Shown one piece after another: positions 42,405 to 46,175 of a stretch of 46,175 nucleotides of DNA (the first letter of the stretch is position 1; every line of letters starts with the position of its first letter). The position numbers and the translations under genes are program-made. Location: contig JBFYSV010000194.1 of NCBI GenBank assembly GCA_041301185.1, positions 1 to 46,175 on the forward strand, written 5' to 3'. Source of the stretch: JAQBDA01 sp041301185. Its GTDB lineage: Bacteria; Chloroflexota; Anaerolineae; Anaerolineales; UBA4823. A model generated the notes under the pieces. It was not told the DNA's origin, searched no databases, and saw nothing but the letters and a program-made list of their open reading frames with translations.

Positions 42405-43106
42405 TCAACCTTCAAACCGGTAGCCTGCTCCACGCACAGTTACAATGCGTTTGGGGTTGGCTGGGTCAGACTCGATTTTTTCTCTCAGCCAACGAACATG
42501 AACGTCAACAGTTCTACTTCCCCCGCTAAATTCCCATCCCCAAACTCTCTCTAAAATCAGATCGCGTGAGAGGACCTGGCTACGGTGATTCGCCAGATAA
42601 AGCAGCAGCTCAAACTCCTTCGGTTTCAGTGCAATTGGCTGATTTTCCAGCAATACTTCCCGCCGGGTCAAGTTGAGGGTTAGATTATCAAAAACTAGCT
42701 TTTCTACCGTCACCTTGCTGGTTCCTTCCATCTCTTCGCGGATCAAGCGCACACGCCTGAGATGGGCTTTGACCCTTGCCAGGAACTCCCGCATGCTGAA
42801 AGGTTTGGTCAGGTAATCGTCGGCCCCCATTTCCAAACCGATAACCCGGTCAATCTCATCGTCCCGAGCTGTCAGCATCAGAATGGGTACATTCATTTCC
42901 TGGCGGATGATCCGGCAGACTTCAAACCCATCCAACCCGGGCAACATGATATCCAGAACAATCAAATCTGGCTGGGAACGCCTGGCTGCCTCCAGGGCTG
43001 CGATTCCATCTCCTATGGTTTCAACGCTATACCCCTGACGATTTAAGTTATACGCCAGAGTCTCTTGCAATGACGGTTCATCTTCGACGACAAGTATTTT
43101 TTCCAT
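42405..43106 (-). CDS. OmpR/PhoB-family response regulator
   Basis: A 233-residue regulator. The receiver domain has the acidic pair VVEDEPS, phospho-Asp in DLIVLDIMLPGLDGFE, the Thr in MLTARDD and the Lys in LTKPFSMREFL. The C-terminal winged helix has LTRREVLLENQPIALKPKEFELLLYLA and RTVDVHVRWLREKIE, ending TVRGAGYRFEG. It is probably phosphorylated by the downstream kinase. It starts 6 bases after the glutaredoxin stop, so all three are one operon. I see no clear pho box upstream of the operon. Confidence 0.93.
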   Translation of the reverse strand: MEKILVVEDEPSLQETLAYNLNRQGYSVETIGDGIAALEAARRSQPDLIVLDIMLPGLDGFEVCRIIRQEMNVPILMLTARDDEIDRVIGLEMGADDYLTKPFSMREFLARVKAHLRRVRLIREEMEGTSKVTVEKLVFDNLTLNLTRREVLLENQPIALKPKEFELLLYLANHRSQVLSRDLILERVWGWEFSGGSRTVDVHVRWLREKIESDPANPKRIVTVRGAGYRFEG

Positions 43107-43112
43107 AAGTCG

Positions 43113-43364
43113 CTAGGTGGAAATATCCAGTTTCATAGCTAGAATCGTTGTAGATGGCTCGACAAGGATTGATTCGTCCTCGAACACGATTGTTGGGACA
43201 CTTCGCATACCATGATTTGTCTGGAATACGAATTGCTCAGCTTGTTTATCTTTATCGATGTTGATGAATGTGTACGGAATATGGTGCCTGTCCAGGAAAT
43301 AACGAGTTCGCAGGCAGTCCCCGCACCAATTCGTTCCATAGACAACAATTTTCGGCTCAGACAT
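43113..43364 (-). CDS. Glutaredoxin-like protein (mycoredoxin/NrdH type)
   Basis: An 83-residue thioredoxin-fold protein with active site C14-G-D-C17 in YGTNWCGDCLRTRYFLD and the cis-Pro P57 in GMRSVPTIVFEDESILVEPS. The TxWCGDC context matches mycoredoxin-like glutaredoxins. It would reduce mixed disulfides in the cytosol. It is the first gene of the response regulator/kinase operon, an unusual leader for a two-component system. Divergent from ctaA across 233 bases. Confidence 0.9.
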   Translation of the reverse strand: MSEPKIVVYGTNWCGDCLRTRYFLDRHHIPYTFINIDKDKQAEQFVFQTNHGMRSVPTIVFEDESILVEPSTTILAMKLDIST

Positions 43365-43513
43365 GCGGATTTTGCCTCCGTTTTGTGATCCGCGGTAAGG
43401 GTATTTTTAAAATGCTATCCTGAGCCAGTCCATTATCGAGGCAATCTGTGATCTTTGGCTGGCAATTGCAATGTTCATCCATCGAGTTGGCCTGCTTGTT
43501 GGCTCTGACCTAT

Positions 43514-43552
43514 TATAATTAACAAACGGATTTTTGGTGATGTTTAACATCA
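43514..43552 (+). promoter_or_regulatory. ctaA -10 box with downstream palindrome
   Basis: TATAAT (43514-43519) predicts a start near 43526. The palindrome TGATGTT-T-AACATCA (43538-43552) lies at about +13 to +27, where a repressor could block elongation. No good -35 is found. The rest of 43365-43597 shows nothing recognisable. Confidence 0.4.
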
Positions 43553-43597
43553 TGCCCGAAAAAATTTTTACGCTACTCAACAGTTAGAGGACAAAAA

Positions 43598-44566
43598 ATG
43601 CGGATCAATCGTTTTGGGAAATTTGCCTGGTTCGTCCTGGGGTATAACCTCCTGGTGATCCTGTGGGGGGCTTATGTCCGGGCTACCGGCTCAGGGGCAG
43701 GATGCGGCAGTCATTGGCCTCTCTGTAATGGTGAGGTGATTCCATACCAGCCACAAATCGAAACTATCATTGAATTTACCCACCGCTTGATGAGTGGTCT
43801 GGCTCTCATCCTGGTTGTGGTCCTGTTTATTTGGGGTTTCCGGGCTTACTCCAAGGGTCATCCAGTCCGCCTTGGGGTGTCATTTTCCCTGTTTTTCATC
43901 ATAACGGAAGCCCTGGTTGGTGCGGGTCTGGTCCTACTGGAACTCGTTGCTAACGATGCATCGGTTGGCAGGGCTATCTCAATTGTTATCCACTTGCTGA
44001 ACACGTTTTTGCTCCTGGCTGCCTTAACAATAACTGCTTATTGGGCATCCGGGGGAAGGGCGGTGCGTTTCCACCGTGGCCTTGATCTCTGGCTGATCGG
44101 GATTGGTCTGGTGGCAACGATGGTCGTCGGCGCGAGCGGAGCGCTGGCAGCCCTGGGCGATACTCTATTTCCGGTACAATCCCTGGCAGAAGGAATCCGG
44201 CAGGATTTTTCTCCAACCGCACATTTCCTGGTTCGGCTACGGATATTGCATCCAACAATCTCGATCCTGGTTGGTATTTACCTGATTCTTGCTACGGGTG
44301 TGATCAACTTGCGAACAAAGGATGCCGCACTGCATCGCGTCGCACGAGTATTAACCATCCTGGTTACCGTCCAGTTGGGCGCGGGCTTTCTCAACGTTCT
44401 ACTCCTTGCTCCTGTCTGGATGCAAATCGTCCACTTGCTGCTTGCCGATCTGGTCTGGATTGCTCTGGTGCTTCTTGCAGCCATTAACTTTGCAGTGCAG
44501 GGCGAGCCTGTATCCAATCGTAACTCAACCACTGTCTTACAAGGTAGCCAATCATCAAGTGTCTGA
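43598..44566 (+). CDS. ctaA: Heme A synthase, CtaA/COX15 family
   Basis: A 322-residue membrane protein with about eight helices that oxidises the heme O methyl group to heme A for aa3-type oxidases. The four heme-binding His are visible: H62 (E59-F-T-H-R), H132 (VIHLLNTF), H218 (RILHPT) and H279 (QIVHLLLAD). The extracytoplasmic pair C36/C43 in GSGAGCGSHWPLCNG is typical of Gram-positive-type CtaA. No ctaB or oxidase gene is in the window. The start has AGAGGACA upstream. This implies a heme-copper oxidase elsewhere in a genome that otherwise looks anaerobic. Confidence 0.9.
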   Translation: MRINRFGKFAWFVLGYNLLVILWGAYVRATGSGAGCGSHWPLCNGEVIPYQPQIETIIEFTHRLMSGLALILVVVLFIWGFRAYSKGHPVRLGVSFSLFFIITEALVGAGLVLLELVANDASVGRAISIVIHLLNTFLLLAALTITAYWASGGRAVRFHRGLDLWLIGIGLVATMVVGASGALAALGDTLFPVQSLAEGIRQDFSPTAHFLVRLRILHPTISILVGIYLILATGVINLRTKDAALHRVARVLTILVTVQLGAGFLNVLLLAPVWMQIVHLLLADLVWIALVLLAAINFAVQGEPVSNRNSTTVLQGSQSSSV

Positions 44567-44599
44567 AATCTTCGATAAATTGATCTTAAAGTAATCGGC

Positions 44600-44605
44600 T
44601 ATAAT
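44600..44605 (+). promoter_or_regulatory. -10 box giving a near-leaderless ligA mRNA
   Basis: TATAAT ends 8 bases before the ligA ATG at 44614; the expected start point is near 44612. A TTGATC is 14 bp upstream, too close for an ideal -35. Confidence 0.4.
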
Positions 44606-44613
44606 ACCCAAGC

Positions 44614-46149
44614 ATGAGCAGATCCATTAACCCTGATCCAAATCGCCAACGCCTCGAAGAGCTTCGCAAGCAAATCCATTATCACAATTATCGCTATCAT
44701 GTTTTTGACCAACCGGTGATCAGCGATTATGAGTATGACCAGCTTGTTGGAGAGCTCAATCAGATCGAAAGCCGGCATCCGGAGTGGATAACCCCCGACT
44801 CGCCCTCGCAGCGCGCCGGTTCAGCCGTTTTGGATCGGTTTGTCAAGGTTCGCCACCCGGCTCCTATCCTTAGTCTGGGAAACGCCTTCAATGAGGATGG
44901 CGTGCGCGCCTGGTATGAGAGAATTCTAAAACTGGACGACCGAGTAGCCCAGGCCGATTATTTGGTTGAGCCAAAGATTGACGGACTCACGGTTGTTTTA
45001 CATTACCAGGATGGCGTCTTTGTCCTTGGCGCTACCCGCGGGGATGGTGAAGTCGGTGAGGATATCACCGCGAACTTGCGCACCGTTCGCTCGCTGCCTC
45101 TGAAAATCCCGGTGCAACCCGATGGCCCTCCACCACCTGCGAATCTGGTCGTGCGGGGCGAAGCCTATATAGGACTAAAAGATTTTGATGACCTCAACCT
45201 GCGCTTGATGAATGCGGGAGAAAAGACGTACTTGAATCCGCGCAATACCGCGGCAGGTTCACTCCGCCAGCTCGATCCCGGCTTGACTGCGACCCGACCG
45301 CTGGCACTGCTCGCTTATACGATTGTCGCCCAAGACGGTTTACCTGGCTCGCCGTTGCCTACTGAAAGCGCGACGCTTGAATTTTTACGCAGCCTGGGTT
45401 TCCCCGTCCTGGAAAGCATCTACTGCCCCGATCTGGAGACCGCATTAGCTGCCTACGATCGCCTGGCAGAGATGAGGGACGAGCTCCCGTTTGAGATCGA
45501 TGGAGCCGTCATTAAAATTAATCATTTAGATCTGGCAGCCGACCTGGGATATGTGGGTAAAGATCCGCGGGGAGCTCTCGCGTATAAATTCCCTGCTCGA
45601 GAGGTGACAACCCGCTTGTTGGAGATTGGGGTGAATGTTGGCCGTACCGGCGTGCTCACACCCTATGCGGTTTTGGAGGCAGTGAATATCGGGGGAGTTA
45701 TTGTTAAACAAGCCACCCTGCATAATTTTGATTACATTGCCGAAAAAGACATTCGGATAGGCGACCGGGTGGCAGTCAAGCGGGCTGGTGATGTTATCCC
45801 TTATGTCATTGGTCCTATCACTGATCTTCGCACTGGAGAGGAAACCGTCTTTGAACCTCCCCAAACTTGCCCGGTATGCCGGACTCTGGTGGAGCATTTT
45901 GCCGGTGAGGTAGCCTGGTATTGTGTTAATGCAGCCTGTCCGGCTCAGCTTATCCGCAATGTGGAGCATTTTGTTTCCCGCGGCGCGATGGATATTGTCG
46001 GTCTGGGAATCAAGATCGTCGAGCAGCTAATCGAAGCGGATCTGGTACAGGATGTAGCAGATTTGTACACATTGAAACGAGATGACCTGCTCGGTCTGGA
46101 GGGTTTCGCCGGTAAGAAAGCGGATAATTTATTGGCGTCCATCCAGTAA
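44614..46149 (+). CDS. ligA: NAD-dependent DNA ligase LigA, interrupted by an in-frame TAA
   Basis: LigA seals nicks using NAD+ and is normally essential. Domain Ia (LRKQIHYHNYRYHV) and the nucleotidyltransferase domain with adenylated K121 in EPKIDGLTVV are intact, as are GAFNEDGV-like LSLGNAFNEDGV, NPRNTAAGSLRQLDP and FEIDGAVIKIN. The OB domain (KRAGDVIPYV) and zinc site (CPVC, then CVNAACPAQ) follow. The helix-hairpin-helix region begins (LEGFAGKKADNLLASIQ), but TAA at 46147-46149 stops it at 511 residues against about 670 usual. Beyond the stop the same frame reads SKQQPLARL, which is the normal LigA continuation (IEESK/IEKSK...L.R). The gene is thus interrupted, not ended. The rest, including BRCT, would lie beyond the window. 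Confidence 0.88.
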   Translation: MSRSINPDPNRQRLEELRKQIHYHNYRYHVFDQPVISDYEYDQLVGELNQIESRHPEWITPDSPSQRAGSAVLDRFVKVRHPAPILSLGNAFNEDGVRAWYERILKLDDRVAQADYLVEPKIDGLTVVLHYQDGVFVLGATRGDGEVGEDITANLRTVRSLPLKIPVQPDGPPPPANLVVRGEAYIGLKDFDDLNLRLMNAGEKTYLNPRNTAAGSLRQLDPGLTATRPLALLAYTIVAQDGLPGSPLPTESATLEFLRSLGFPVLESIYCPDLETALAAYDRLAEMRDELPFEIDGAVIKINHLDLAADLGYVGKDPRGALAYKFPAREVTTRLLEIGVNVGRTGVLTPYAVLEAVNIGGVIVKQATLHNFDYIAEKDIRIGDRVAVKRAGDVIPYVIGPITDLRTGEETVFEPPQTCPVCRTLVEHFAGEVAWYCVNAACPAQLIRNVEHFVSRGAMDIVGLGIKIVEQLIEADLVQDVADLYTLKRDDLLGLEGFAGKKADNLLASIQ

Positions 46150-46175
46150 TCCAAGCAACAGCCATTAGCAAGGTT

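Overview
The window is a gene-dense bacterial chromosome segment of about 46 kb and roughly 50% GC. It shows no tRNA, rRNA, CRISPR array, transposase or phage gene. Gene content points to an anaerobic or facultative member of the Chloroflexota, most likely class Anaerolineae. The pointers are secreted proteins with Thr/Pro-rich linkers, Chloroflexi-style small lipoproteins, a group 3b NiFe hydrogenase, a Na+-pumping decarboxylase and TrmFO. This placement is inference from gene content, not from a marker-gene tree.

Layout. 1-390: a membrane protein gene running off the left edge, with an in-frame TAA near its start. 708-6053 (+): a PfkB sugar kinase, Rel (ppGpp), MoeA, a stand-alone VKOR and a tiny Cys4 acidic protein. 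6132-8450: a secreted P-domain/C39-like peptidase (-) and a lipoprotein (+). 8688-11414 (+): FeoA, FeoB and a methyltransferase, behind a CRP/FNR-like site centred at about -41.5. 11442-23759 (-): a complete hydrogenase locus. It reads cNMP-binding-domain protein, hydB-hydG-hydD-hydA, a thioredoxin-VKOR fusion, a maturation protease, then hypA-B-F-C-D-E. 24074-24259 (-): TatA. 24343-29544 (+): TrmFO, an M28 lipoprotein, a histidine kinase, HflX and a small membrane protein, closed by a terminator. 29590-36092 (-): a Na+-pump decarboxylase operon followed by AspC-PckA. 36353-37593 (+): DUF1638 and a hotdog thioesterase. 37639-44566: a CAP-domain secreted protein, a YbaK-type deacylase, SurE, a PhoR/PhoB-like pair headed by a glutaredoxin, and a CtaA-type heme A synthase. 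44614 to the right edge: LigA, interrupted by an in-frame TAA.

How the genes work together. The hydrogenase locus encodes a cytosolic NAD(P)-linked H2-oxidising/evolving enzyme with its whole Ni-Fe(CN)2CO assembly line and the endopeptidase that trims HydA after DPCISCATH. The decarboxylase operon would turn decarboxylation energy into a Na+ gradient. AspC and PckA next to it connect aspartate, oxaloacetate and PEP. FeoAB supplies ferrous iron, which the Fe-S-rich hydrogenase needs.

The most unusual points are: (i) a membrane-anchored, extracytoplasmic thioredoxin-VKOR fusion translationally coupled to hydA of a cytosolic hydrogenase; (ii) a cNMP-binding domain with no DNA-binding domain as the first gene of that operon; (iii) an in-frame stop inside the apparently essential ligA; (iv) several promoters whose -10 box lies 6-10 bases from the start codon, implying leaderless mRNAs. 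I see no wholly unknown multi-gene defence or biosynthetic system.
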